The notes: generated from the letters alone by a model not told the origin. 12,896 bases of DNA from Altererythrobacter sp. (GCA_023299945.1 JALZVZ010000196.1:1-12896), one strand, 5' to 3'; counted from the stretch's first letter, positions 1-7,366 are shown. Program-made: numbers and translations.

Positions 1-187
1 AATTTTGCGGGATTTGCGGAATGGCGAGAGATTTATCTCCGCCCGCAACCAAAGGCTGTTTCCAGCTTAGCGCCCATTCTCCCGCCTCCATTTCGCGCAA
101 CTCGATCGCGAAGGGCCGGATTTCGTCAGCCTTGAGCGGGGCGGCCGTGCAAAGAAAAGCCGCAATAAACGCAAACCAAATGCGCAT
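1..187 (-). CDS. HupE/UreJ-like membrane protein, N-terminal part (runs off the window)
   Basis: Partial gene: the first 62 codons are present and the rest lies beyond the left edge. It begins with ATG at 187-185, whose A is also the last base of the isomerase stop codon (TAATG), so translation is probably coupled. Residues 1-20 form a clear Sec signal peptide: M-R, a hydrophobic core (WFAFIAAFLCTAAP), then LKA-DE as a likely cleavage site. The exported part starts DEIRPFAIELREMEAG with a later LSWKQP. From memory, this resembles the start of HupE/UreJ-family proteins that carry an extracytoplasmic domain before a HupE-like membrane domain and that often sit beside DUF3604 and isomerase genes. 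The membrane domain cannot be seen. The reading frame is well supported; the family call rests on the N-terminal pattern and the gene order. Confidence 0.6.
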   Translation of the reverse strand, partial: MRIWFAFIAAFLCTAAPLKADEIRPFAIELREMEAGEWALSWKQPLVAGGDKSLAIPQIPQN

Positions 188-1017
188 TACTCTGCAATCT
201 CAACAGTGTAAGCTTCGCGCAGGATTGCATATCCGCGCTCTTTGCGTTCCGCTATTGTCGCGGTGCGCCAATCATTCTCGACCTTGCCGCGCACGTCTTC
301 AAAAGGCGGCACTTCGCCCACATCACGGCGAAGCAAACGCACGGCGTGAAAGCCAAAACCGGATCGCACTGGCCCTTGCCATTCTTCGTCCGGTTTCAGC
401 GCATCAATCTCTGCCAAAAATTGCTCCCCAAACCGGTCGAGAACTTCTTTGCGCGGCACTTGCGACACGGAAGCAGGCAGGCTGATCGGTTCACTCAAAG
501 CCTTCCAATCATCTCGCGGCGCCATGCTATTGAGCTGCGCGATCTGCGCTTTGGCCTGCCCCATCTCCGATTTGAACGCTTGATCTAATGTGTATCTCGA
601 TGTGTCCGTGAACCGCTCTGGATGCGCTTTATACCATGCCTGCAAAGTGGGATCCGATGGCTGAACTGTCTCTGCCTGTGCGGCCGCCAGCAAATCCATT
701 TTCTGCGATAATCTTCGGCGAACCACACCGTCATTGCCGTCCAGCCCCAGCCGTAAAGCTTCGCGGTAGAGCACTTCTTCGCGCACGAAGCGGTCAACCT
801 GCCGGTCAAGCTCTCCATCTGTTGGCGAACGCCCCATCATCCGCTCAAACCCAAGCGACAATTGCGCACGGTCTGAGCGGCTGATCTCGATTGTTCTGCT
901 GGCCGGATCAACCGGCTCGCCGCGCCAAGCAAACAATGTATAGATCAATGCGCCGCCGATTAGAAAATGGACTAGCGGCTCTTTTAGCCACATACGCGCC
1001 TTATCATTCACACTCAC
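187..1017 (-). CDS. Membrane-anchored parvulin-type peptidyl-prolyl cis-trans isomerase
   Basis: 276 residues. After a short basic N-terminus there is one hydrophobic segment at about residues 14-31 (PLVHFLIGGALIYTLFAW), which would anchor the protein in the inner membrane with the rest in the periplasm. Residues 40-135 are helical and charged, like the SurA/PpiD-type chaperone region (DRFVREEVLYREALRLGL). The C-terminal part resembles a parvulin/PpiC domain, with GPVRSGFGFHAVRLLRR at about 215-231 corresponding to the conserved GPV.S.YG.H.I motif. The middle of the parvulin domain is poorly conserved, so catalytic activity is uncertain and a pure chaperone role is possible. The start is GTG at 1017-1015, directly after the DUF3604 stop (TAAGTG); a second GTG two codons later is an alternative. 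Coupling to DUF3604 suggests it helps fold or escort that secreted lipoprotein, which is an inference. Confidence 0.82.
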   Translation of the reverse strand: MSVNDKARMWLKEPLVHFLIGGALIYTLFAWRGEPVDPASRTIEISRSDRAQLSLGFERMMGRSPTDGELDRQVDRFVREEVLYREALRLGLDGNDGVVRRRLSQKMDLLAAAQAETVQPSDPTLQAWYKAHPERFTDTSRYTLDQAFKSEMGQAKAQIAQLNSMAPRDDWKALSEPISLPASVSQVPRKEVLDRFGEQFLAEIDALKPDEEWQGPVRSGFGFHAVRLLRRDVGEVPPFEDVRGKVENDWRTATIAERKERGYAILREAYTVEIAE

Positions 1018-3018
1018 TTAGGCGTCCGTATTCTTGTCCATAATTGCAGGCGCATCAGGATCATTTCCGCTATCGGCTTCCTCTGGTTCTGGCTCAATCG
1101 TCAACCAAACTGGCGAGGAATAGGCGCGCTCTTGCGCCACGGCATCCGCCATCGCCGCAGGCGACAGAGTGATCCCGAACCGTTTGGCATCAAACAAGGT
1201 CCAGCGCGGTGTTGGAATCTCCAATACGCGGACATAATAAAACGCCTGTTTCTGGCCCCATTTGTAATCGGGATCCGTCCAAGTCGCCCGCAGTTCTGGT
1301 GCACCAATAGTGTTGGTGTAGCTGGCATCCTCGCGGTTGACCGTATCGCCAACCTTGGGGACTCTATTGCCCTGCAAAGCGCGTTCGCCCTCCATATCGC
1401 TCCACACGACATCATAGACTTTTTCGCGCACCACATCGAATTGATCGACCCAGCCTTTGATAATTTGAACACGGTCAAGATTGGCCCCGTCGGGGTCTTT
1501 CAGCGCGCTGATCAGGAAAGTCGGCGCTTGCTTTTTATCGACCAATTTGCCGCCCATTGGTACGCCATTATTATAGCCGCGCTTGACCCAATCGCCGTCC
1601 CAATCCTCTTCGCTAAAATCAAATCCAGCAAACAGTCGCACTGTCATGCGAGGCCCAGTGGTGGCGTAAACCTCGCGGCGTTTGAACGCGTCGAAAATCT
1701 CTGCCCGTGTGTTGCCGCGCGCCCAAGCGGCCGCGTAGCCGCCCGCCAGATAATGCCAGCCGAAACGGCCAACCCGCGTGCCAAGGTTTTGGCCCGCAGT
1801 GGAGCGATCCTCTACCGAGGGTTCATTGCCTGTATGCTTGCCAAAGAAATTGTCTTCATCGCCAGTTGCCAGCGAAGTGTGGCTATCGGTCGAGCCGATC
1901 ACACCAAAGGCATAGGGGTTCACGCCCAGTTTTTCTTCGAGTGAGATCCCGCGCTTCAATGCGGAACGAACATAATTGCCCGCCAGCATGTCATTGCTGG
2001 TTTTCGCCGACAGCGGGAGATTGCCCAGCTCCCAGCCCTTCACACCAAATCCGGCCATTTCATCATTGGGCGAGAGGAAGGGATGCGTCTCGCTATCCCC
2101 TTTAATTTGGGTGACCTCAACGACAGGCTCACTGCGCGCACGCTTGCGGGCATATTCGGCTGTCATCGGCCCGCCATCGGGCATGGTCAGCTCAAACATA
2201 TCGCCATTGGAGAGGTTGGAATTATGCGGGATCGCCAGCGCTTCGCCTCCGGTCGCCTCGGCATATCCATCCATATAATCCCACAGCCCCTCGGGCGAGG
2301 TCGATAAACCAGGATAAGGCAGCACTTGTTTGGTGCGGTCGCTGCCATCGCGGAACATCACAACACGGTGAAGATTGTTTCCGCCCGGCATAAGTGAATA
2401 TTCAAACCCGCCAAATGCGGTGAAAACACCCGGCTCATTATAGCGGTCGAGCGTATCGAGATGGGTTTCCCAAATCTCTTTGGTGGCCTCTTTGCTAGCC
2501 TCTGGATCGCTCATCGCTTCAGGCAGGTCGCCTGACGCTGCGGCTGCTATCAACTCGCCGATCGCGCGCTGCGATTGCTGCGGGCTTTCATGCATCATGT
2601 CATACCAGCGCAGCATGGTCTCATCACCCATTGCCTGCACGCCGAGGCGCGGTGCATCATACAGGCGGCGGGTTGCGCCAAGGCCATCGGAATGGTCGGC
2701 AATCACAAGGAAATCGAGCGGACGGGCTAGCTTTGCTTGCGCGCCGGTCGTTGCCGTGACCTCATCGCCGCGCGCGAATTTCAGCGCATCTTCAGGGCCA
2801 AGCCGCACGCCAAAGCCAAAGGCATCAACCGAATTATCGGTATGGAGGTGAGTGTCGCCCCAATAGGGGCGGTCAGGGTATTCGGCGAGCTCAATCGCGC
2901 CTTCGCCATCGCCCGATTGTGTCTCATCCACTGCGCCGCCGCATGCCGCCAGCGCCAATGTCGCTGCACCGGCTAGCGCCCATTTCGCCAAGACGCTTTT
3001 CCTGCACAATTTGCGCAT
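1018..3018 (-). CDS. DUF3604 family lipoprotein, PHP-like putative metal-dependent hydrolase
   Basis: 666 residues from the chosen ATG at 3018-3016. The reading frame stays open upstream to 3111, but this ATG is preceded five bases away by GGAAGGGG and opens a proper lipoprotein signal: MRKLCRKS, a hydrophobic stretch, then lipobox LALAAC with Cys26. The mature protein should be anchored in the envelope. Motifs typical of DUF3604 and reminiscent of PHP-type metal sites are GDTHLHTD (54-61), VIADHSDGLG (105-114), IPHNSN (263-268), GSTDSHT (375-381) and a late TTGPRMTVR (453-461). The His and Asp residues in these are plausible metal ligands. The substrate and reaction of DUF3604 proteins are not known to me. 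The gene follows the racemase by 67 bases with no visible terminator and abuts the isomerase gene. The family call is firm; hydrolase activity is inferred from motifs. Confidence 0.92.
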   Translation of the reverse strand: MRKLCRKSVLAKWALAGAATLALAACGGAVDETQSGDGEGAIELAEYPDRPYWGDTHLHTDNSVDAFGFGVRLGPEDALKFARGDEVTATTGAQAKLARPLDFLVIADHSDGLGATRRLYDAPRLGVQAMGDETMLRWYDMMHESPQQSQRAIGELIAAAASGDLPEAMSDPEASKEATKEIWETHLDTLDRYNEPGVFTAFGGFEYSLMPGGNNLHRVVMFRDGSDRTKQVLPYPGLSTSPEGLWDYMDGYAEATGGEALAIPHNSNLSNGDMFELTMPDGGPMTAEYARKRARSEPVVEVTQIKGDSETHPFLSPNDEMAGFGVKGWELGNLPLSAKTSNDMLAGNYVRSALKRGISLEEKLGVNPYAFGVIGSTDSHTSLATGDEDNFFGKHTGNEPSVEDRSTAGQNLGTRVGRFGWHYLAGGYAAAWARGNTRAEIFDAFKRREVYATTGPRMTVRLFAGFDFSEEDWDGDWVKRGYNNGVPMGGKLVDKKQAPTFLISALKDPDGANLDRVQIIKGWVDQFDVVREKVYDVVWSDMEGERALQGNRVPKVGDTVNREDASYTNTIGAPELRATWTDPDYKWGQKQAFYYVRVLEIPTPRWTLFDAKRFGITLSPAAMADAVAQERAYSSPVWLTIEPEPEEADSGNDPDAPAIMDKNTDA

Positions 3019-3023
3019 GACAT

Positions 3024-3032
3024 CCCCTTCCC
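3024..3032 (-). promoter_or_regulatory. Ribosome binding site fixing the DUF3604 start
   Basis: On the minus strand GGGAAGGGG lies five bases before the ATG at 3018-3016. It supports starting the DUF3604 protein at its lipoprotein signal rather than at the ATG 31 codons upstream, which would overlap the racemase gene and bury the signal peptide. Confidence 0.7.
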
Positions 3033-3085
3033 AAGGTTTTTCGTTCTTCTTTGCAACTGAACTTGCGCGAAAATGGCAGTCTTCG

Positions 3086-4183
3086 TCAAGCGCCTTGGCT
3101 TGCCCAGCCATCTACCACAGCTGCGCCATTATCATCAGAAGACCTGACCGCGCCCGGCGTCCGGTCAAACCGCGGTGCAGGCGCTGTGTGCCATTCCCCG
3201 TCATGCTCCACATAAGCGTTCCGCGCCTTCATATGCGGGTGGTCGCGGGCCTCATCCACATCCAAAACAGGTGCAAAGCAAATGTCTGTGCCTTCCATCA
3301 AATCGACCCAATGGGCCGCTGGCTTGGTTTTGAACAAAGCGGTCAGCGCCTCAGCATAATCATCCCAATTGGCCGGGTTCATCTGACCCTCGGCAAGCTG
3401 TGCATCCACGCCGGACTTCGCCATCAATTCAGCGTAGAACTGCGGCTCAATCGACCCCAGTGAAATCTCGCGGCCATCGGCGCATTCATAAACACGGTAA
3501 AAATGCGCTGCCCCGCCCAGCATGCCTTTACCTCGCGCGGTTGTCAGCATTGGGTTTTTGCGCGATCCGAAGAAAAAGCTCATCAGGCTGGTTGCCCCAT
3601 CAACAATCGCGGCATCGACAACTTGACCCTTGCCAGACCGCTCACGCTCATACAGCGCCGCCATAATTCCAAACGCACAATACATGGAGCCGCCGCCAAA
3701 ATCGCCGACCAGATTCTGCGGGGGAGTGGCGGTTTCGCCTGTCCGCCCCACAGCTGACAATGCGCCTGTGATAGCAATGTAATTGATGTCATGGCCAGCG
3801 GCTTGGGCGAGCGGGCCATCCTGCCCCCAGCCGGTCATGCGCGCATAAACTAGGCGCGGATTGGCGGCCAGCAATTCGGCAGGGCCAAGGCCCAAACGCT
3901 CCATCACGCCGGGGCGGAACCCTTCGATCAAAACGTCCGCATTGGTGGCTGCTTTCAGACAAAATGCTTTGCCTTCCTCACTCTTCACATCGACGCCTAC
4001 GCGGTGGCGCGCGCGTTCCACGACAGGGTTGGAGACGCCAGCACCCTCGCGCCCAATCCGCACCACTTCAGCACCCAAATCCGCAAGCAGCATGGCAACG
4101 TGAGGGCCGGGGCCGATGCCTGCAAATTCAACAACGCGCATTCCAGCGAGCGGGCCTGAAAGGGGGGGCTTAGCCTGTGTCAT
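3086..4183 (-). CDS. Alpha-methylacyl-CoA racemase (CaiB/BaiF CoA-transferase family III)
   Basis: 365 residues from the chosen ATG. Enzymes of this family interconvert the (R) and (S) forms of 2-methylacyl-CoA thioesters, feeding beta-oxidation of branched-chain or sterol-derived acids. Visible motifs (numbered from the ATG at 4189, subtract two for the chosen start) are VEFAGIGPGPHVAMLLADLG near 20-39, RPGVMERLGLGP at 92-103, MTGWGQDGPLA at 118-128, AGHDINYIA, VGDFGG and GSIEPQFY. His133, Asp163 and Glu248 have the same spacing as the catalytic His126, Asp156 and Glu241 I recall from the Mycobacterium tuberculosis enzyme MCR, so the racemase call is preferred over a CoA-transferase. The first ATG (4189) sits directly against GGGAGA, too close to use; the second ATG, at 4183-4181, is seven bases after GGGAG and is preferred. 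It is divergent from the polysaccharide genes and may share a transcript with the DUF3604 gene. Confidence 0.92.
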   Translation of the reverse strand: MTQAKPPLSGPLAGMRVVEFAGIGPGPHVAMLLADLGAEVVRIGREGAGVSNPVVERARHRVGVDVKSEEGKAFCLKAATNADVLIEGFRPGVMERLGLGPAELLAANPRLVYARMTGWGQDGPLAQAAGHDINYIAITGALSAVGRTGETATPPQNLVGDFGGGSMYCAFGIMAALYERERSGKGQVVDAAIVDGATSLMSFFFGSRKNPMLTTARGKGMLGGAAHFYRVYECADGREISLGSIEPQFYAELMAKSGVDAQLAEGQMNPANWDDYAEALTALFKTKPAAHWVDLMEGTDICFAPVLDVDEARDHPHMKARNAYVEHDGEWHTAPAPRFDRTPGAVRSSDDNGAAVVDGWASQGA

Positions 4184-4281
4184 GATCATTCTCCCAAAGT
4201 TAATCTGGCAATCGAATGCCGCTGATTTAAGGCAAGCGCAAGCCTCACAAAATAAGGAGGAACAAAAGCCAACGCTTAGGC

Positions 4282-4307
4282 ATTGTTACAATTATTCGTA
4301 ACGCAAT
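4282..4307. repeat. Imperfect inverted repeat, candidate operator
   Basis: GTTAC (4285-4289) and GTAAC (4298-4302) are perfect inverted copies separated by eight bases. Flanking ATTG (4282-4285) and CAAT (4304-4307) extend the symmetry with a two-base offset. It lies about 25-45 bases ahead of the dehydrogenase start, where a repressor or activator could act on the polysaccharide promoter. A short repeat of this kind can also arise by chance in A+T-rich spacer. Confidence 0.35.
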
Positions 4308-4314
4308 CATTTGT

Positions 4315-4320
4315 AGGTGG
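4315..4320 (+). promoter_or_regulatory. Ribosome binding site for the TTG-initiated dehydrogenase
   Basis: AGGTGG ends nine bases before the TTG at 4330-4332. With the in-frame TAA at 4324-4326 it leaves TTG as the only usual start codon that keeps the nucleotide-binding motif intact. Confidence 0.65.
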
Positions 4321-4329
4321 AAATAAAAC

Positions 4330-5601
4330 TTGCCCCTTAGAGTCGCCATTTTTGGCCTTGGTTATGTCGGCTGCACTGCGGCAGGATGCTTGGCGAGCCA
4401 AGGCCACCAGGTTCTAGGCGTGGATATCAATGCCGATAAAGTAGATGCGATCAATGCAGGGTGCTCTCCTGTGTTCGAACCGGGGTTGGAGGAACGCATT
4501 GAAGCGGGGCAAAAGGCAGGCTTGATCCATGCGGTGACGCAATTGTCGGAGGAGCTGGCAACATGCGATATTGCGCTGGTTTGTGTTGGCACACCCAGCG
4601 GCCCTGATGGGGCGCATGATATGGGCGCGATTGCCGCTGTGACGCGCTCTATTGCTGCTGCGATTGAACCGGCCCGCACCAGGCCTCTTACCCTTGCCTA
4701 TCGTTCAACCATGCGGCCGGGCAGCTGTGAGCAGCTGGTCTGGCCCATCATTGAAAGCGTGCTTGGAGCGCGTGCAGGCGATCTGGTGGAGCTTGTCTAC
4801 AATCCCGAATTCTTACGCGAAGGCAGCGCAATCGAGGATTATTTCGCGCCGCCCAAGATCGTGATCGGAACGCTAACTGGCAGTCACTCTGCTGCAATGA
4901 GCGCTTTGCATGACGGTATTGATGCCCCCATTTTTCAGGTCGGCATCAAAGAGGCAGAATTGACCAAATTCGTCGACAATTCATGGCATGCCACCAAGGT
5001 TGCTTTTGCCAATGAGATTGGCCGAGTGTGCGAAAACCTAGGCATTTCGGCCAGCACAGTGCATGAGATTTTCGTCACTGATACTAAGCTGAATATCTCG
5101 CCTGCTTACCTGCGGCCCGGCAATGCGTTTGGCGGATCATGCCTGCCCAAGGATGTACGGGCGCTGCAATATATTGCGGGCGATACCGGCTCGCACACCC
5201 ATTTGGTCGATGCCCTGATCCGCAGCAATGAAGCGCATAAACACCATCAATTCCTGCGTGCCACGGTAGGCTTGGAACAAGGCGCGAAAATCCTTTTGGT
5301 GGGCCTTGCGTTTAAACCAGAAACAGATGATTTGCGCGAAAGTCCTGCCGTCGATATGGCGCGCAAATTGCTGGATGCGGGCTTTGCGCTGGACATATAT
5401 GACCCGCAGGTGGACCCTGCATCGCTGGTTGGACAGAACCTTGGCTACGCCCATGCATTCCTGCCGACAATCGATGATTTGCTGGTCGACCGCAAGACGG
5501 TTGAAAGCGGCGAGTATGCCCGGATTATCGCCACAAATCGATTGATCGATACGCTCGATTTGAACGCGGCCAACATCGTCGATGTGAGCGCTATTGCGTG
5601 A
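4330..5601 (+). CDS. Nucleotide-sugar 6-dehydrogenase, AlgD-type (GDP-mannose or UDP-glucose)
   Basis: 423 residues; oxidises C6 of a nucleotide sugar to the uronic acid in two NAD-dependent steps, supplying an acidic sugar for the polysaccharide. The Rossmann motif GLGYVG is at 10-14 region (FGLGYVG 8-14), then VCVGTPSGPDG (84-94), RSTMRPG (125-131), NPEFLREGSAI (158-168) and the active-site stretch AFGGSCLPKD (266-275), with Cys271 as the thioester-forming residue. The late FKPETDDLRESP (328-339) marks the C-terminal nucleotide-binding domain. The segment NSWHATKVAFANEIG (217-231) and DTKLNISPAYLRPG (251-264) are closer to Pseudomonas AlgD, as I remember it, than to UDP-glucose dehydrogenases, so GDP-mannose is the favoured substrate; UDP-glucose cannot be excluded. 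An in-frame TAA at 4324 forces a TTG start. No alginate polymerase genes are visible. Its stop overlaps the next gene's start (GTGA). Confidence 0.88.
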   Translation: MPLRVAIFGLGYVGCTAAGCLASQGHQVLGVDINADKVDAINAGCSPVFEPGLEERIEAGQKAGLIHAVTQLSEELATCDIALVCVGTPSGPDGAHDMGAIAAVTRSIAAAIEPARTRPLTLAYRSTMRPGSCEQLVWPIIESVLGARAGDLVELVYNPEFLREGSAIEDYFAPPKIVIGTLTGSHSAAMSALHDGIDAPIFQVGIKEAELTKFVDNSWHATKVAFANEIGRVCENLGISASTVHEIFVTDTKLNISPAYLRPGNAFGGSCLPKDVRALQYIAGDTGSHTHLVDALIRSNEAHKHHQFLRATVGLEQGAKILLVGLAFKPETDDLRESPAVDMARKLLDAGFALDIYDPQVDPASLVGQNLGYAHAFLPTIDDLLVDRKTVESGEYARIIATNRLIDTLDLNAANIVDVSAIA

Positions 5602-6833
5602 GCGATACCGGGGGCATTCCCAGCACAATTGCAGGCGAGCCACTTGCCAGAAAATCTGTGCTCATCATCGTCGAGAACCTGCCGCTGCCCTTTGACCGGC
5701 GCGTCTGGCAGGAGGCGCGCACCTTAAGGGCCGCAGGCGCAACCGTGTCGATCATTTGCCCCAAGGGTAAGGGATATGATGCCAGCTATGAGATGATCGA
5801 GGGCGTGCATATTCACCGTCACCCGCTGCCATTAGAAGCAGACGGCGCAGCAGGCTTTGCGCTGGAATATAGCGCTGCATTGTTTTGGGAGATGTGGCTG
5901 GCGTGGCGCATATTCTTCACCCGCCGGTTCGATGTCATTCAAGGCTGCAATCCGCCCGATTTGATCTTCTTAGTCGCGCTGCCGTTTAGGCTGTTTGGTG
6001 TGAAGTTCATCTTCGACCATCACGATATCAACCCCGAACTTTACGAGGCGAAATTTGGCAAGCGCGGCTTTTTTTGGCGGCTGATGGGCTGGCTTGAGAA
6101 GCTGACCTTCAAAGCCGCTGATGTGTCGATTGCGACCAATGAAAGTTACCGCGAGATAGCCATTGCGCGCGGGAGAATGGCGCCGCAGCGCGTGCATGTT
6201 GTGCGCTCTGGTCCTGACCTTAGCCGATTAAAACTGGTCCCGCCGCAGCCGCGCTGGAAAAATGGGCGAGCGCATATGGCCGGATATGTCGGGGTGATGG
6301 GCGAACAAGAGGGGATTGACCTGCTCATCAATGCAGCTGGCCATATAGTGCATAAATGCGGGCGCGAGGATATCCAGTTTTGCCTCGTGGGCGGCGGGCC
6401 AAGTCTGGCGGGGCTAAAGGCGCTGACAGCGCAGCGCGGGCTGTCTGATTATATCACCTTTACTGGCCGCGCGCCGGACGATGTATTGTTCGAGGTTCTT
6501 TCGACCATGGATCTTGGTGTGAACCCCGACCGTGTCAATGCGATGAACGACAAATCGACCATGAACAAAGTCATGGAATATATGGCGTATTCAAAGCCTA
6601 TTGTGCAATTTGACGTGACCGAGGGGCGCTTCTCTGCTGGTGCGGCATCGCTTTATGCGGCGGCCAATGACCCGGTTGATATGGCAGAAAAAATCATGGC
6701 GCTGATGGATGATCCAACGCTGCGCGAGACGATGGGCGCTTTGGGCCGCGAGCGCGTGGTTGAGCAGCTGAGTTGGCAGCATCAAATAACGCCTCTGCTG
6801 GCCGCCTATAAGCAAGCTCTCAAGCTGGATTAG
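5598..6833 (+). CDS. GT4-family glycosyltransferase
   Basis: 411 residues with the two-domain GT-B layout. The N-terminal acceptor domain has VLIIVENLPLPFDRRVWQEA (21-40), VIQGCNPPDLIF (113-124) and FDHHDINPELYEAKFG (139-154), patterns common in capsule and exopolysaccharide GT4 enzymes. The C-terminal nucleotide-sugar domain has GYVGVMGEQEGIDLLI (229-244), LVGGGPS (263-269), ITFTGR (286-291) and NDKSTMNKVMEYMA (317-330), where the final Glu would correspond to the second Glu of the family's nucleotide-binding motif. There are hydrophobic patches but no clear membrane-spanning helix. It starts with GTG at 5598, overlapping the dehydrogenase stop by four bases, so the two proteins are probably made in step; the transferase may use a sugar nucleotide made by or derived from that pathway. 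Donor and acceptor cannot be read from the sequence. Its 3' end overlaps the convergent membrane-protein gene by four bases. Confidence 0.88.
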   Translation: MSDTGGIPSTIAGEPLARKSVLIIVENLPLPFDRRVWQEARTLRAAGATVSIICPKGKGYDASYEMIEGVHIHRHPLPLEADGAAGFALEYSAALFWEMWLAWRIFFTRRFDVIQGCNPPDLIFLVALPFRLFGVKFIFDHHDINPELYEAKFGKRGFFWRLMGWLEKLTFKAADVSIATNESYREIAIARGRMAPQRVHVVRSGPDLSRLKLVPPQPRWKNGRAHMAGYVGVMGEQEGIDLLINAAGHIVHKCGREDIQFCLVGGGPSLAGLKALTAQRGLSDYITFTGRAPDDVLFEVLSTMDLGVNPDRVNAMNDKSTMNKVMEYMAYSKPIVQFDVTEGRFSAGAASLYAAANDPVDMAEKIMALMDDPTLRETMGALGRERVVEQLSWQHQITPLLAAYKQALKLD

Positions 6834-7366
6834 ACCGATCGGCGCGCGATTTTTATGGTCCAAAATGCCGCGCCAGCCACCAAGAACGTCAACGCAGGAT
6901 CAATCACCCAATTGAGCCGCATTCCATACAAAATTTGGTCGATGGCGTGCAACGAAATGATTCGCAAAGTAATCAGACACAAGAGCCCAATGACTGAAAT
7001 CACTGCCAAATAAAAACTTCGCAATGTCTTATTTTTATTATTTAACAAGCGCCTCGCTGTGGCCCATGAGCCGATAAACCCTATCATCGCGACGGCCCCA
7101 ACCACAGGCGCCTGCCATGTCCGGCGATCCGCATAGTCTTGAGACGCAAGAAATTCCGCCGCGAGCCAAAGGCGTACCGCCTCTTCCCATTGCAAAAGCC
7201 GCGCCAATGCAAACACACAAAACAGCACAGAAATGAGCGACCATGGCACTGCTTTATCACTGCTATTATTGGGTTTTAGTACGGATCGGCTGGCTGCCAA
7301 GCACATAAGAGCTGTCGCAATATAGAGCCCTGCCCCAGCCATACTTATCCATGTCAGTGGCTGCAT
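6830..7366 (-). CDS. Unknown integral membrane protein with five predicted helices
   Basis: 178 residues, not recognised by name. Hydrophobic segments at about 5-24, 42-60, 87-104, 117-137 and 154-172 suggest five membrane helices. Charged or polar motifs stand out: LARLLQWEE (54-62), YADRRTWQAP (78-87) and RIISLHAIDQILY followed by RLNWVID (135-156). The RR..Q and R..S.H..D...RLNW pattern reminds me of an unnamed family of small bacterial membrane proteins, but I cannot name it or give a function. The start is supported by AGGGA at 7374-7378, seven bases ahead of the ATG. It is the only minus-strand gene between two plus-strand polysaccharide units and is divergent from the export operon. 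Its TAA overlaps the stop of the preceding glycosyltransferase gene (TTAG at 6830-6833). The coding call is good because helices and binding site agree; a role in polysaccharide assembly is only suggested by location. Confidence 0.8.
   Translation of the reverse strand: MQPLTWISMAGAGLYIATALMCLAASRSVLKPNNSSDKAVPWSLISVLFCVFALARLLQWEEAVRLWLAAEFLASQDYADRRTWQAPVVGAVAMIGFIGSWATARRLLNNKNKTLRSFYLAVISVIGLLCLITLRIISLHAIDQILYGMRLNWVIDPALTFLVAGAAFWTIKIARRSV

Larger units (their letters stand above)
4184..4329. promoter_or_regulatory. Divergent intergenic region between the racemase and the polysaccharide locus
   Basis: These 146 bases are A+T-richer than their surroundings and must hold the start signals for both the minus-strand racemase transcript and the plus-strand dehydrogenase transcript. 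I found no convincing -35/-10 pair on either strand. It contains an inverted repeat (GTTAC 4285-4289 and GTAAC 4298-4302) and a perfect but apparently unused AAGGAGG at 4254-4260. No open frame in it looks like a gene. Confidence 0.55.

Noticed and set aside
1132..1944. Long plus-strand open frame of 270 codons opposite the DUF3604 gene
   Set aside because: It is antisense to a well-supported gene, has no recognisable motif and reflects the codon bias of the other strand.
3019..3111. Longer DUF3604 start 31 codons upstream
   Set aside because: It would overlap the racemase gene, lacks a binding site and places a hydrophilic stretch before the lipoprotein signal peptide.
4283..4434. Possible leader peptide from TTG 4283 after AAGGAGG
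   Set aside because: The distance from AAGGAGG is over 20 bases and the frame runs into the dehydrogenase gene in another frame with no sensible protein.
6836..6854. Possible terminator after the first GT4 gene: short stem ATCG/CGAT followed by TTTTT
   Set aside because: The stem is only four or five pairs with a wobble pair, too weak for a convincing intrinsic terminator, and it lies inside the convergent gene.
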